Assembly: GCF_000313135.1 (NCBI RefSeq)
Contig: NW_004457268.1
Span: 504,319 to 568,318 of the forward strand
Origin: Acanthamoeba castellanii str. Neff
Taxonomy: Eukaryota; Discosea; Longamoebia; Acanthamoebidae
Direction: 5' to 3'
Length of the DNA stretch: 64,000 nucleotides
The notes under the pieces are model-generated. The model did no database searches, was not told the origin of the DNA, and saw only the letters and a program-made list of their open reading frames with translations. Shown one piece after another: positions 23,525 to 34,368 of the stretch. Each line of letters opens with the position of its first letter. The first letter of the stretch is position 1. The translations under genes were made by a program, and so were the position numbers.

Positions 23525-26196
23525 TTAGTGGGCGCGGTTGAGGTGGACCTTGGAGCAGGCGGCCTTGTGCGACTGCTGCCAGTGGTCGGACTGGCACTCG
23601 CGCGAGCAGTACCACACGAGCTTGCACCCACCGCACGCCTTGTTGGCCGTCTTGCCGCACCGCGCGCACGACTGCTTCTTTTTGTCGTTGGTGCCCGCAC
23701 CGGCCGCCGCACCGGTCGCAGTTCCTGTTCGCGCCTTCGTCTTCCCCGCCGGCGTAGCGGTGGCCTTGATGGTCGCGGCAGGCTTGCCAGTCGCCGGCGC
23801 GGCTTTGTTTCCTCTGCTGGCCTTGTGCCTCGTCGCTTGCGCCTTTGCATATCGATGCCTGCAACCCATAATTAATTCTGTGTGCCGTGTGCGCCGTGTG
23901 CGTGTTGGGGGCGTACAAAGGGTGCTTGGCCATCTCGCGGTCGATGGCGAAGGTGGGGTTGAGCCCGTAGCGGAGCAGCACGTCGACGGCGCGCTCGAAG
24001 GTGTCTGGGTCGCGGGTGTGCGGCATGGGGTCCTGGCGGCAGCGGCTGCACTTGGTGCCTCCACGCAGGCAGAAGTAGACGCCCGACCGGCCCAGCTCGC
24101 CGTACCAGCGGAACAGGTGCTCCTGCCGCAGATAGGGCGAGTCCTTGGGCAGGCTGGCCAGGATGATCTCAGTCGAACGCCAATTGCCTGCACGCCGCCT
24201 AAATATTAACCAATCGACATACGACACTCACAACACCACAAGACGCACAAGTTGGTTGAGGAATGCAAGACGCACACCTTGGTTGAGGGTCATGAGCATG
24301 GGCGAAGGGACGGGGGCGCTGGGGTCGTCGGCGCAGGCGTCGAAGCCGGTCTCGAGAAGCGCCTTGAGGCACTCCGTGTCCAATTCGTAATAGCACGCCT
24401 TGTGCACCGCGTTGAGACTGAGCGACGACACACACAGCACACACGACACAAACACGACACAAACACGACATACGTAAGCGACACATAGGCAACTGTACAG
24501 TGCAAGGGGAGGGGCAAGTACCCGTCAGTGTCGCACGGGGACGGGTCGCAGCCGGCCTCGAGCAGCACGCGCACGAACGGCGCCTTGCGGTTGTGGGGTA
24601 TGTGCGGGGTGTGCAGGGCCTCCATGAGGAGCGTGGCGCCGTTGAAGTCGATACGCTCGTTGGGGTAGATGCCCCCGTTCTCGAAGCACAGCCGCCGCAG
24701 CGATGCCACGTCGCGCTTCAGGCCCAGCACTTTGTTTCCCTCGCCGAGAGCCTGGTCGAGGTCCTTCTCCCTGCGAGCATCAAATTGGTTTTTCCATCAG
24801 TGAATTTCTCCAGCGATGGCGTGTCGTGCATGTCATGGGGCGGTGGTCACCTGAACAACAGCAGGGCGAAGAAGGTGTTGGCGTTCTTCTGCGCCCATTC
24901 GATGGCGCCGGGCGTCTGCCGCCAGAGGTCCCCGTAGGCGCGCACGTAGCTCACCGCCGCACACAGGCTGCCCGCGGACAGGAGCGACAGCGGCAGGCGG
25001 CCGCCGGGCATCGCCTTGCGGCCCGCCAGGTAGGGCAGCACCGCCGGCGCGTTCTGGACGGCCTTGATCAGCGACGCCTTGCCCGCGTCGCCCGCGTATC
25101 GAATGTACTCGCCCATCTCGCAGGCCCGCGGCCTCGCCGACATCTTGAAGTCCAGCAGCGCGCGCGTGAAATGCCAGCACAGACCTGTAGAGCGACACCG
25201 CAGGTTGATCAGCGAGTGCGGTCTGTGCAGTGTGCGGTCCGTCACTGCATGACTGCGTGCGTACTGGTGGAGCTGAGGGAGTAGCCCTGCTCGGCCCACC
25301 TGGCGAGGTAGCGCGAGGCGGCTTCGGTGTTGCCCAGGGCCAGGTACACGGCCGGCATGTGGTACCGGTAGTTGGCGTACGTGGCTCTGTGTGGCGCGGT
25401 GGTGCGGTGAGCCGTGTGTGGTCTTATGCGGTGCGTGCGATGTGTCATCGGCAGAACCGGCACGCTGTAGCCGTACCTTGTGGTGTACCAGTTGCTGTCG
25501 TACTTCTCGAGCAGGAGATACTTCGCGAGGGCCTCGCGGTAGCGGCCCATCTTGCGCAGCGTGTTGGCCTGTCCGTGGATGGCCCGGAACAAGGGCCGCA
25601 GGTGCAGGTCGTCCCACATCTTGCCCGTGCGAAACTTGACCCGCGCCTCGTGGTCTTTCAGCATCTGCCTCGACGCTTCCTCCGCTTTCCTACACGACGC
25701 ACAGGCACACGACACCCCGCACGACCGACACGACACGACACGACACGACCAACGACACGACACACACAACGCCTTCTTCTCATTAGAACTCGCACAAAAG
25801 AGAAAGATGAGTAGGTAGAGATGGAATAAAGAAAATACGTGTATAAGTCGAAGGCTTCGTCGAGCGAGGTGGCCTTGCACTGGGCCAGCACGTTGAAGGC
25901 CTCGGGGCAGCCATGCGTGATCTCCAGCGCAGTCTCGGCCATTTGCACCGCTTTCGCGGGGTCGGAAGAAACGTAGTCGCAGGCTTGAAACGCCTTCATC
26001 ATCGCCTCCATCGCTCCTGGCCTGCGTTGCGTGTTGGGTGTTGCGTGTTGGGTGTTGCGTGTTGCGTGGGTTAGTGTGCTTGTCGTCAAGTGAAAGGAAG
26101 CAAGGAGGGGCGGTACTGGAGGCTGTCGTTGTCCTCTTCGAGCTTGGACCACATGTTGGCCTCGCTGCTGGGGCTAACGCCACCAAAGCTAGCCAT
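23525..26196 (-). CDS. TPR-like / ankyrin / MYND zinc-finger protein
   Basis: The likely start is ATG at 26194-26196 (MASFGGVSPSSEANMW); an upstream in-frame ATG at 26265 is possible. The first exon joins at GTACCG to an exon encoding PGAMEAMMKAFQACDYV. The N-terminal part has TPR-type helical pairs (AEEASRQML, AIHGQANTLRKMGRYREAL, MPAVYLALGNTEAASRYLARW). The middle carries ankyrin-like repeats (FNGATLLMEALHTPH). The C-terminus is a Lys/Ala/Thr-rich linker and a complete MYND finger, CARCGKTANKACGGC then WYCSRECQSDHWQQSHKAAC. MYND fingers bind proline-rich partners. Proteins with this combination are common in Acanthamoeba; the specific role is unknown. Confidence 0.82.
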
Positions 26197-26265
26197 GGAC
26201 AACTCGCTCTGCCACGCTGCGAGTGTCCACACCGGGCCAGAGAGAAACGCAACAAGCACGGTCAT

Positions 26266-27100
26266 GATTGCACGCAGGCTTGAGGACGGTGATCAAAGGA
26301 AGACGAAGATTGAATAACGAGAGGCGCTGAACCTTCGTCAGGTGGGGCATCAGTTGAGGTGCTGGAAGCACGCTCAAAGGCCAGAGGCACGTCTGGATTG
26401 GCGTGCGAGGAAATCTGGGCAAATGTAGTGAACAAATCATATTAGCATGCGCAGGGCTCAATACACAGGTGGCATGGAGGCATACTATCCCACCCATGCC
26501 TCCCCCTGTCAGGGGGTTACCCCACGAAAGGCCTGCCAAGAGTTTCGACAGATCCATCGGTGCAATGAAAATCAACCAAAAAAAGGTACTTTTATTTTCG
26601 ATTTTATTTTTGTGGGTTACTGGAAAAAATTCAGATTTGAAACAAAAAAGTGGTACGTAAAACACAAATGACAAAAGGAGAGTATCCCACCTTCTACAAT
26701 CTATACACAATCCAAACAAGCCTGAGACAAACCATCAGGCACAGCTCTGTGCGCTGAAAAACCACAGAGTAAAAGGCTCGTGGGTTCGGATGTAACATTC
26801 CACCGCGCCGAGGGATCTCTGCTGATAAAGGCTTACTTTGTGGAAGCGGTACCACGTCCTCACCGACGGCTCTACATTTGGGTCCGGCTTGCTGTGTTCG
26901 ACTCGACCTCACTCACGACTCCACTACCTCGCCACCCCTCCTGAGGTACTAGAGGCGATTCTGGTGCCTCGCCCATGCTGGCCCGTGGATCGTAGGCTTG
27001 GCCCTGCAGGGTACAACAGGAGAAGGGGGACCAAGATGTCCAAATGAAGAGGGGCATTTTTTTTTGTAACCTCTCTGGGCTAACAGGCAACCGAACAACT
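26266..27100. other. Unassigned region with strong local inverted repeats
   Basis: This stretch lies upstream of the MYND gene and holds no gene I can support. Three hairpins sit in tandem: GGAGGCAT (26476-26483) with ATGCCTCC (26496-26503); CCCCCT (26502-26507) with AGGGGG (26511-26516), sharing two bases with the first; and GGGG (26513-26516) with CCCC (26520-26523). AT-rich poly-A/T tracts follow at 26570-26660. A non-coding RNA or a promoter element is possible. I could not match it to U2, U4, U5, U6, SRP or RNase P cores. Confidence 0.35.
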
Positions 27101-27124
27101 GGGCAGTCACTCACGCAGGGAGCA

Positions 27125-27540
27125 GGCTCCCCGCATCGTTCGAGCCTGCAAAGTTGGCAGTCATGCACAGTGAGACCTGGATCTTGCAGCCCAGAATCCA
27201 GTGACACCAGACGTTGACCTTGGGGAAGAAGGAGGCGTAGTTGCTGGAGTAGGCCCACTGGTTCTGGTAGAGGAAGCCCAAGTCATAGTGCTGGTCCTTG
27301 CTCTCAAAGTAGCGATCGGAATTGGGGTTGGCGTTGGCGTTGCAGAGCTGGTCTCCCTTCTGACATCAAAATTGCCTTGGTAGGCCTGGATGGAGTAGTT
27401 GCTGGTGTAGGAACCTGTTGAGCACAGCAGCCCCAGGCTCACAAAGTCGTAGGTGACGATCTGCTGATCAGAGAGCGCCAAGTCTTGTTGGTTGTTCCAG
27501 CACAGGGAGTCAGCGTCGGCGGACACATGATTAGGCCTCG
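27125..27540 (-). pseudogene. 3' fragment of an unrecognised Cys-containing protein gene
   Basis: The minus strand reads sensibly as one protein if a single G is restored near 27353-27357: a segment with SLCWNNQQDLALSDQQIVTY, then NYSIQAYQGNFD, then after the shift NPNSDRYFESKDQHYDLGFL and FFPKVNVWCHWILGC, ending at a TGA near 27125. Aromatic, Asn and Cys content suggests a folded, probably secreted domain. The fragment has no start codon: it begins only about 26 bp downstream of the stop codon of the next gene (27566). I infer a truncated gene relic placed against the F-box/ankyrin gene. Confidence 0.45.
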
Positions 27541-27565
27541 TATGGCCATGACAACCATCACGATT

Positions 27566-29824
27566 CTACGGCCGCCGTTGGGCGAGCTTGCCGCACACCT
27601 GGCAGTAGCCAAAGAGCAGGCGCGAGGGAATGTGCACCGCTGCGATGCCACCACAGTGTCGGCAGTCCTGACTGGCCGCCTCGAGCACCGCGCCACGGGT
27701 CAGCAGGGCCTTATTGGCCTTCCTCTCCTCGTCCGCCCGCCGCATTCTCTCCTTGGCTGCAGCAAAGAAGAATTCTTGTCACATGCCACACACACACACA
27801 CACACACAGAGGGCGGCCAATAATTACCGAGCTGGGCTTGCTGCTCGAGCTCTTGGGTGATGGTGTCGAGGTTCTTTCCTAGACTGTTGGTCCAATACCT
27901 GTTGGCTCCCGCAGAAAGCAGGTAGTCAACCACGTCGTTGCGCTTTCGCCACGCCGCAATCAACAGCGCGTTCCACTGTGTGTGTGGTCCGACCGAGACT
28001 GAGTGCACCATTGGACTGAGCGCGTGTCGGTGAGAGGCCAAAGTGGGTACCTTGCCGTCGTAGGAGACCTCATCGAGGTCGGCGCCCATCTCGGCGACGA
28101 GAACGCGCACGGCGTGGATGTGGCCCTCGCGTGCGGCCAGCATGAGGGGCGTGAAGCCGCAGAACTGCTCGGGCATGTCGACCAGCTCGTCGACGCTGTA
28201 GATCCCGTTCAGCACGTCCGCGCGATTCCGCGCTTGCAGGGCCCGGATCCACTTCTGGCCATCGACGTTCCCGAGGACTCGGCATCGGTGGTGAGACTGG
28301 CAAAGGCCTGGCAAATGGCGCGAATCGACTCCACATCACCCAGCTCAGCCGCCTTGCATAGCGGCGGTATGCCCTTACCTTCACATGCATCGGTTAACCG
28401 CGTGCGCTAGCCCTACACACGCGACACACGCGACACGCCCACACATCATACGACACAGAGAGAGTTTAAGGGTACCTCGGTCGCTAAGGGAGGCGCCCTT
28501 GAGTATGAGCTCTCGAATGAGGCGCGGCTTCCGGAGCCGCACGGCCATGCTCAGCGCCGACAGCGAGGTATAGGTGCCGGACCCGCAAATAGCGTCGGGA
28601 TCTGCGTCCTTTTTCAGCGCCTCGATCGCCTCCTGAAGAAAACTGTCAACGTTTTACCACTCCGCACGACACGCACACTACACACGACACACGAATAAGG
28701 CGGCCTAGGCGGCTGTACGGTTTCGTTTCCGGTGCCGATGCAGCGGATGAGTTGGTCGTCCTTGCGCACGGAGGGGATGGCGAGGTGGCGCAGCTCCTCG
28801 AGGTCCTTGATCTCGCGCTGCCGCATGGTCACGCCCAGGCGGCGCCGGCGCTCCCGCCGGTCCTGCATGACGTAGCCGTAGGGGTCCCACAGGCTCTTCT
28901 GCTCGTCGGCCGCCCACTCGCGGCTCATGTAGGTGGGCTTGACCGCCTGCGCGCACGACAGGTCGCTGGCCACCAGGAACGTGTACGGTGGCGGGGGCAG
29001 AGGCGGCAGCTGCCGGTCGCCACCCAGCGTTGCCCTTTTTCGGCGCTTGGGGCGGCCTCGAGGCTGCGCAGACGGCGACAGCGCGTCTTTCTTCTTTCTC
29101 TTCTTCGCCTTTGGTTGCTTCTCTTCTGCAGTCTTCTCCTCTTCCTCAGGCTCCTTGTTGTTCTTGACCGTCGTCTTGTTCTTCTTCTCCTTGCTCCAGG
29201 TCCACAGCTGATCCAGCCCAAACAGGTCTGTGTGCCACCGTCAGCCAAGTCGCTTCACAGCATTGCTCCAACGTTGTGGCCTCAAACGTACTCTGGATGG
29301 TGGTGTGCTCCGCCAGCTGCTGCACGGCCGCTTCCGACAGCAGCTCCACCAGCAACGCCTTGCCCTGCGTGTGCGTGTGCGTGTGCGTGTGCGTGTGCGC
29401 GGTGCGCGGCCAACATCAGGTCAGAGGGTGCAACGTTTCAGGAAGAGGCGCAAGCGCGTACCACGTAGTGGCCTTCGCCGATGGGCCACCCCACGAAGGC
29501 GTGGTCCACGCGGCCCACGGACGGCACCACGAGGCACCGCAGCGCGTTCTGCCAGTAGCGCAGCGAGCCGGGTCCGCTGCCGACCTTGCCCCTCTTCTTG
29601 TGCGCCACTACGCTGGGGTGCTGGCGAGAGGCCAGCTCGCGGCGAAAGAGATGTCGCCAGATGCTGGGCTGGCGGCACACCCCGAGGCCGAAGAATCGGG
29701 AGACCAGGGAGAGGAAGGCCAGAGATTTGGGGTCGAGCCACATCGCCACCTCGTACCAGACCTCCGCCGGCAACGCCAGCTCCGTGTGCTGCGGTTCGGC
29801 GAGCGCATAGCCCTCCCCGTCCAT
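27566..29824 (-). CDS. F-box / ankyrin-repeat protein with C-terminal zinc ribbon
   Basis: The first exon begins MDGEGYALAE and contains an F-box-like helix set (LALPAEVWYEVAMWLDPKSL then FLSLVSRFF). A Lys/Arg-rich linker follows, then SREWAADEQKSLWDPYGYVM. Ankyrin repeats come next (LSALSMAVRLRKPRLIRELI; GFTPLMLAAREGHIHAVRVL; WNALLIAAWRKRNDVVDYLL). The end is a CRHCGG...CQVCGK four-Cys ribbon before the TAG at 27566-27568. F-box proteins usually hand substrates to SCF ubiquitin ligases, with ankyrins as the substrate reader. A one-base frame slip near 28272 (GGAACG) separates two ankyrin exons and is likely an assembly error. Confidence 0.78.
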
Positions 29825-30050
29825 CTCTTGGCGCTGCGGTGAAGTTCTTCGAATTATTTTTGATTTATTCGCTTTTTCTCTGCGCAGAGCTTAATCTGCA
29901 AAACAGGCTCTCGATGCGTAGGGCTGGACTTGCAATGTCACGATCATCCAAGAAGAAAGCGGCCACAGCGACAACCCCGCAGGTGTGCACAGCTATCACC
30001 TCCGAGGCATCAAGGCAGGAAAATAGATATAAAATGCTGACCTCCCCAAG

Positions 30051-30545
30051 ATGGCAGGACCGGGCGTGGGTGGCACAGCGTCGGGCCTGCCGCAGTGCAT
30101 TGGAACAACAAAGGAGGGCAACGTGAAGCTCACCGTACACGTCAAGCCCAACGCCAAGATATCAGCCGTCACAGGTACTCGCAGCTACTAGACGTGGCCC
30201 TGTGCGGTACTTAGAGCAAACCACAACAACATGTTGTTGCTAGACATGTCCAGCGAGGCCATTGGAGTGGCGCTGGCAGCTCCTCCGAGAGACGGCGAAG
30301 CCAACGCAGAGCTGGTGGACTTCATGGCAGGGGTACCAGCCACCCATTCGTACTTTACACAACTGGCCTCAGCAGCGCTGACCTGTGGTCCGGCTCGGCT
30401 GGTGAAGGTGTTGGAGGCGAGGAAGAAACAGGTGGAGCTGGTGAGCGGCTCAAAGTCGCGGGACAAGGTGCTGCTGGTCACTGCCATGACGCCCGAGCAG
30501 GTGCACGAGAAGCTACGACGGCACCTCGACATCGCCGATGAGTGA
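30051..30545 (+). CDS. UPF0235 / DUF167 family protein (C15orf40/YggU-like)
   Basis: Exon 1 (30051-30174) encodes a short leader and VKLTVHVKPNAKISAVT. It splices at GTACTC to 30244, giving DMSSEAIGVALAAPPRDGEA, the hallmark of UPF0235 (VKPNAK...APPxxGEAN). The C-terminus KQVELVSGSKSRDKVLLV matches the family's last beta-strand. About 22 codons (VPATHSYF...PAR) between FMAG and LVKVLEARK are open but absent from relatives. They start with GTACC like an intron, although no in-phase AG acceptor is visible. These are small alpha/beta proteins of unknown function. Confidence 0.85.
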
Positions 30546-30765
30546 GCGGACGGCCTGATCAGAGACCCAAACTACGCAGCAGCATCACCGCGTGTTGAGT
30601 GCATCGAGCCTGGTCAGGCGGAAGTGCGAAGACGAAGCCACAATGAGGAAGCTCGGCCGGTGGTGATGGTGGTGGGTCGATTGATGCGTGCGCCATTCAT
30701 CACCCCAAAGAACGAGAATTCGCACTTCGCTCATGAAGGAACAGCTTGAGTGAGTAAAGAAGAAG

Positions 30766-31812
30766 ATGGACCAACCGAGCGAGAACGAATCATTTACTCA
30801 CCTGGACGATGACTACCTCGCCTACTTGTTCCTGGGCGCAAGCCAGGCGCAACCACCACTCTCACAAGACCAGCCGCCCAGTACACCGACGAATGGTGCA
30901 GGTGCGACAGCTGCCGAGCCGCTCGACTTCCTGGCCGAACTCGAGCGACACTTCGACCTCGACCTCGACCTCGACAGCGTCGACCTCAGTGTACTGGGGC
31001 TCGCAGAAGAAGAGGAGGAGGGCGTCACCACTCACTCCAGTAGGAGGAAGCAGAGGCGATTCGACGCTTGGTGGCCAACGACGACTGTTGGAGCAGCGCC
31101 GCTACTCCCCCTCAGCCCCGACGGGTTGGGCCAGGAGAGCCCTGTAGGAGGCGAAAGCCCCATCCTACCAGCGAACAGCGTCATGCATCCCTTCCTCCCC
31201 CCTCACCTCTTCGCGCTACCCTCTTCTTCATCTTCACCAGCGACTTCTTCATCGTCTTCTTCTACAGCATCCTCACTCTCTTTCCCTTCGTCGGCGGCCC
31301 CAGCACCACCCATCGAACCTCCCTCGGAACCCATCAAGCTCGAAGCGGCCGCCTCGCTCCCCGTGGTGCAGGGCAGAGTGAGCAGCGGCGCTAGTATGCA
31401 ACGCAACATTCTGCGGCTCAACGACAGGCGCGGGGAAGAGGACCGCGTGATCATGCACCCGCCGATCAGCGCCCCCCACGCCGCGGCGGTGCCGAAGATG
31501 GTCAGCGACAGCCACAGGGATGTGGGCAAGATCCACGACATGATGGCCAGGCGCAAGGTCAAGGGCGTGAGGAGGACCCGGAACTCAGCGGCCGCACTCA
31601 CCGCCGCCAAGCCTTCTGCGAAGCTCAACAGCTACGCGACACAGCACATCACGTCGGCCCTGTCGGCCATGAGTGTGAGCACCAACTTGCCCCGTGCGAG
31701 CGCGCAGCAGCTGCAGCATGCGTTCCCTTTCCGCCCAGCGCAGGCGCCTTCATCAGCGCCGGCAGCACCCAACGCTGGGGCCTTCCCCTGGCTGGTGGCA
31801 TCGAGCCAGTGA
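30766..31812 (+). CDS. Low-complexity protein, function unknown
   Basis: A single uninterrupted frame of 348 codons starts at ATG 30766. The N-terminal third is acidic (Asp/Leu alternation around residues 60-75). The centre is Ser/Pro-rich and apparently disordered. The C-terminal third has a basic segment (MMARRKVKGVRRTRN) and an Ala/Ser-rich tail. Codon choice is GC-rich like neighbouring genes, and the length without a stop supports a real gene. An acidic region combined with a basic region would suit a transcriptional regulator, but no DNA-binding domain is recognised. Confidence 0.6.
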   Translation: MDQPSENESFTHLDDDYLAYLFLGASQAQPPLSQDQPPSTPTNGAGATAAEPLDFLAELERHFDLDLDLDSVDLSVLGLAEEEEEGVTTHSSRRKQRRFDAWWPTTTVGAAPLLPLSPDGLGQESPVGGESPILPANSVMHPFLPPHLFALPSSSSSPATSSSSSSTASSLSFPSSAAPAPPIEPPSEPIKLEAAASLPVVQGRVSSGASMQRNILRLNDRRGEEDRVIMHPPISAPHAAAVPKMVSDSHRDVGKIHDMMARRKVKGVRRTRNSAAALTAAKPSAKLNSYATQHITSALSAMSVSTNLPRASAQQLQHAFPFRPAQAPSSAPAAPNAGAFPWLVASSQ

Positions 31813-32201
31813 AGAGCAGAGCAGCTGCAGTGATCTGCCTCGTTCGCGTATGTACATATCTCCACGAAAGGAGCAACCAACTAGGTTTATGTTCAGGGGC
31901 TAATCGTCGTCACGAGAGCCAGCTCCGATGTTGAACTTTTCGGGGACATGTTACCTTCTATGGCGCTGCAGACCAGCGCACCTGCGGTGGTAATTTGGGG
32001 CGCCACAAGAAAAGGGGTGTGACTATCGCTCGGGCAGGCGCGAAGGAAGGCACTGAGTTCAAAGGTCGACCACCTCACCACCACCACCGAAGAAGAGGAG
32101 CAAGGGGGGGCTGTTGGTCGTTCGAAAGTGGCGCCGATTGAACGGATCCCCTCTGGTGCCGCCGAGAAAATCACAATCACCCCCGCCCGGTGCTCGTCTA
32201 G
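31813..32201. other. Intergenic region, nothing recognised
   Basis: The spacer lies between two same-strand single-exon genes. It contains no long open frame with host-like codons and no RNA gene I recognise. It should contain the 3' UTR of the upstream gene and the promoter of the TENT5-like gene. Confidence 0.4.
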
Positions 32202-33776
32202 ATGCTGGGCTCGATAGCATCGTCTCCATCTTCTTCTCCTGCTCCTTCGTGCGGCACCCCCTTCACGCGCTCTTCTTCTGCTTCATCCCTCTCCATCTCC
32301 ATATCGGCGTCGGGTGTGGTGAGCACCACTACTTCGCCCTACCAGCGACCCTACTCCTACTCCACCCACACATCGCCGTTCTCCTCTTCCCCTCCTCTGT
32401 CAGTTCTTCATTCTTCCTCTACAACACATCCTTCATCCTCTACAACACGTTACGGCAACATCGCCTCGCTCCCGCAGTCATTTCCACCTCGCCGGCACAG
32501 CAGCAGCAGCCTCTTCAACTTCGGCACTGACCCCAAGCATGACCTTCTCCACAAGGGCATCAAGAGCCCTCGATCCCACAAGAATCGTCATCGAGGGAAG
32601 CTGGGGGCGGGCGCATGGCGAAATCTGAAGGAATTGCTGGAACGGCCACGAGAGATCACCTCCAAGCCGGGCGCGTCGCATCGATACGACCGCGAAATCA
32701 AGATCAGCTGCTCTATCAAGACCCTCCTCACAAAGCTAGAAGAGAAGTTTCGGTTGTTCCAGCTCATCGTGCGGCCAGAGGGCATTCGATTGACCGGCGG
32801 CGGTGCCTCGTGCGTCCTCTCGCTCGGCAACGAGAGCCAGCTGAACGATCTCGATCTCACCTTCTACCTCGACGACGATCGGCGCGGTAGCCACAATTTC
32901 GCCGATGTGCTGCTCTGCGAGGAGGAAGTGCTCTCTGAGCTCGTCGAAGAGCAGCTGGGCATTCGCCTTTCGCTCTTCGAGATCTACCAGCTCTTCTTTC
33001 GCGAGAGCTTCCGGATAGGTGAGAAGCACGAAGCATGGTCCCTCTTCCGGTGTGGCAGCGATTCGCTCGGCATCGACATTCGAGTCGTCGAGCGAAATCG
33101 ACGTAACTTCGTCTTCTCGATCGATTCCTTCGAAATCATCCTCGATCCCATGCTCAAGGACACCACCGCCGGCGATGACGATGTCACTCCCGATCCGGAT
33201 GAGGCAGGAGGCGAGAACGGAGGCTACTCTGTCGATGCGGGATGGATCGATATGGCGGCGAGTAGCGGCGAGCACACATCTTCGCCGAAGAGGAAGAGCG
33301 GCCTCACGAAGAGTGGCGGCAGCGGGACGTCGATGTCAACGTCGACCTCGACGACGAAGGCGAGTCGAACCGAGGTGGAGGTGGAGTGCAACTACGGCGA
33401 CTTCAAAGAGGCGTGCATCCACCTCCACACGAAGCAGCTCCGAACCTGGGACCCCGGGTCGGTGCGCCGCGGCCTCTTCCGCTACTGTCTCGAGCTGGCC
33501 AAGGGCAATCGACCGTCGGACGAGGACAAGCAGCGGCTCGAGGCCATCTTCGTCGAGGAGCTCTACCACGAGTTCGCTGCGTGGACGAACGACGGCGACG
33601 AGTTCCAGCGCAGCATCCACAAGTTCCTCCACACGCACCAGCGGCACGGCTTCCAGTTGCTCACCCATCTCCACACCACCCTGCGCAACATCGAGCCGCC
33701 GCCCACCGTCACCTCCAGCCTCCAGCAGAAGATGATCGCCGTCATCGAGGAGACTATGATTATTTATTACATGTAA
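32202..33776 (+). CDS. TENT5/FAM46-type non-canonical poly(A) polymerase
   Basis: One 524-codon exon. After a Ser-rich disordered N-terminus (about 150 residues) comes the nucleotidyltransferase fold. It shows LTGGGASCVLSLGNES followed by NDLDLTFYLDDD, which supplies the G-G/S motif and the DxD metal ligands. A third acidic strand follows (LGIDIRVVERNRRNFVFSID), then SFEIILDPML, the strand-helix pair typical of FAM46. An insertion of acidic and Ser/Thr-rich residues precedes YGDFKEACIHLHTKQLRT and the RRGLFRYCLELAKG helix, both matching the TENT5 C-terminal domain. TENT5 enzymes extend poly(A) tails of selected mRNAs, notably for ER-targeted proteins in animals. The catalytic residues look intact. 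Confidence 0.88.
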   Translation: MLGSIASSPSSSPAPSCGTPFTRSSSASSLSISISASGVVSTTTSPYQRPYSYSTHTSPFSSSPPLSVLHSSSTTHPSSSTTRYGNIASLPQSFPPRRHSSSSLFNFGTDPKHDLLHKGIKSPRSHKNRHRGKLGAGAWRNLKELLERPREITSKPGASHRYDREIKISCSIKTLLTKLEEKFRLFQLIVRPEGIRLTGGGASCVLSLGNESQLNDLDLTFYLDDDRRGSHNFADVLLCEEEVLSELVEEQLGIRLSLFEIYQLFFRESFRIGEKHEAWSLFRCGSDSLGIDIRVVERNRRNFVFSIDSFEIILDPMLKDTTAGDDDVTPDPDEAGGENGGYSVDAGWIDMAASSGEHTSSPKRKSGLTKSGGSGTSMSTSTSTTKASRTEVEVECNYGDFKEACIHLHTKQLRTWDPGSVRRGLFRYCLELAKGNRPSDEDKQRLEAIFVEELYHEFAAWTNDGDEFQRSIHKFLHTHQRHGFQLLTHLHTTLRNIEPPPTVTSSLQQKMIAVIEETMIIYYM

Positions 33777-34368
33777 GTACCACACTACGATGGGCCAAAC
33801 CCCAACCCCAACAACATCAACAGATCTCTTCGTTCTTGTACGCGCCTTGCTCTCTGATCCCACCGTGCTCGTTGTTTGAAGTGGTGGCCACTTCAATCAC
33901 CAAGGCTAAACGGTGTTGGCAGAAGATCATCTGCAACAAGAAGGTGAAAGTTCAGTGGCTTGTGCAGACCTGACAGCGCCTGTGCAGATGAACCGCAGCT
34001 GGTGGTCATGATCTGGCTGCGATCAGTAGCCCCAGACCTGGTACATGCTCCAGTCAAGAGCACCTTGGAGATCGCCAGGAATTTCAGCATTGTTGCCATA
34101 GCATTGGCGTAGCGTTCGCAGGACAGGAACACAGTTCATAACTCCTTCCAGAGAGTCTTGAGCAAGCACCGACTTGTGTTGATACGAGGGAGAGAGCGCC
34201 TTCCAGTTGCTCCCCCATCCCACACTACCCGGGCATCCGCTTCCTGAGTGTGGCACGCGTTGGTTGACCTGCAAGGCGGTTGAGTCGCTTGCACGGAGAT
34301 AAGGGACATAAAACACAACACACAGCCCAAGAGGCAGTGGGACCCCAACGCTGCAGCTGCTACGAAAG
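33777..34368. other. Intergenic region with an unresolved minus-strand frame
   Basis: Between the TENT5-like stop and the DENND6 start the minus strand carries 34023-34427, 134 codons. An overlapping frame from 34381 begins with a hydrophobic, signal-peptide-like stretch (CLLGCVLCFMSLISVQA). The two would need a frame change to make one Cys-containing secreted protein, and both overlap DENND6 exon 1 in antisense. The plus strand shows no coding sequence. Low confidence that any of this is a gene. Confidence 0.3.

Noticed and set aside
26189..26719. 176-codon minus-strand frame upstream of the MYND gene
   Set aside because: It overlaps the MYND gene's first exon in another frame, has no recognisable domain and crosses AT-rich tracts and hairpins; a chance open frame is more likely.
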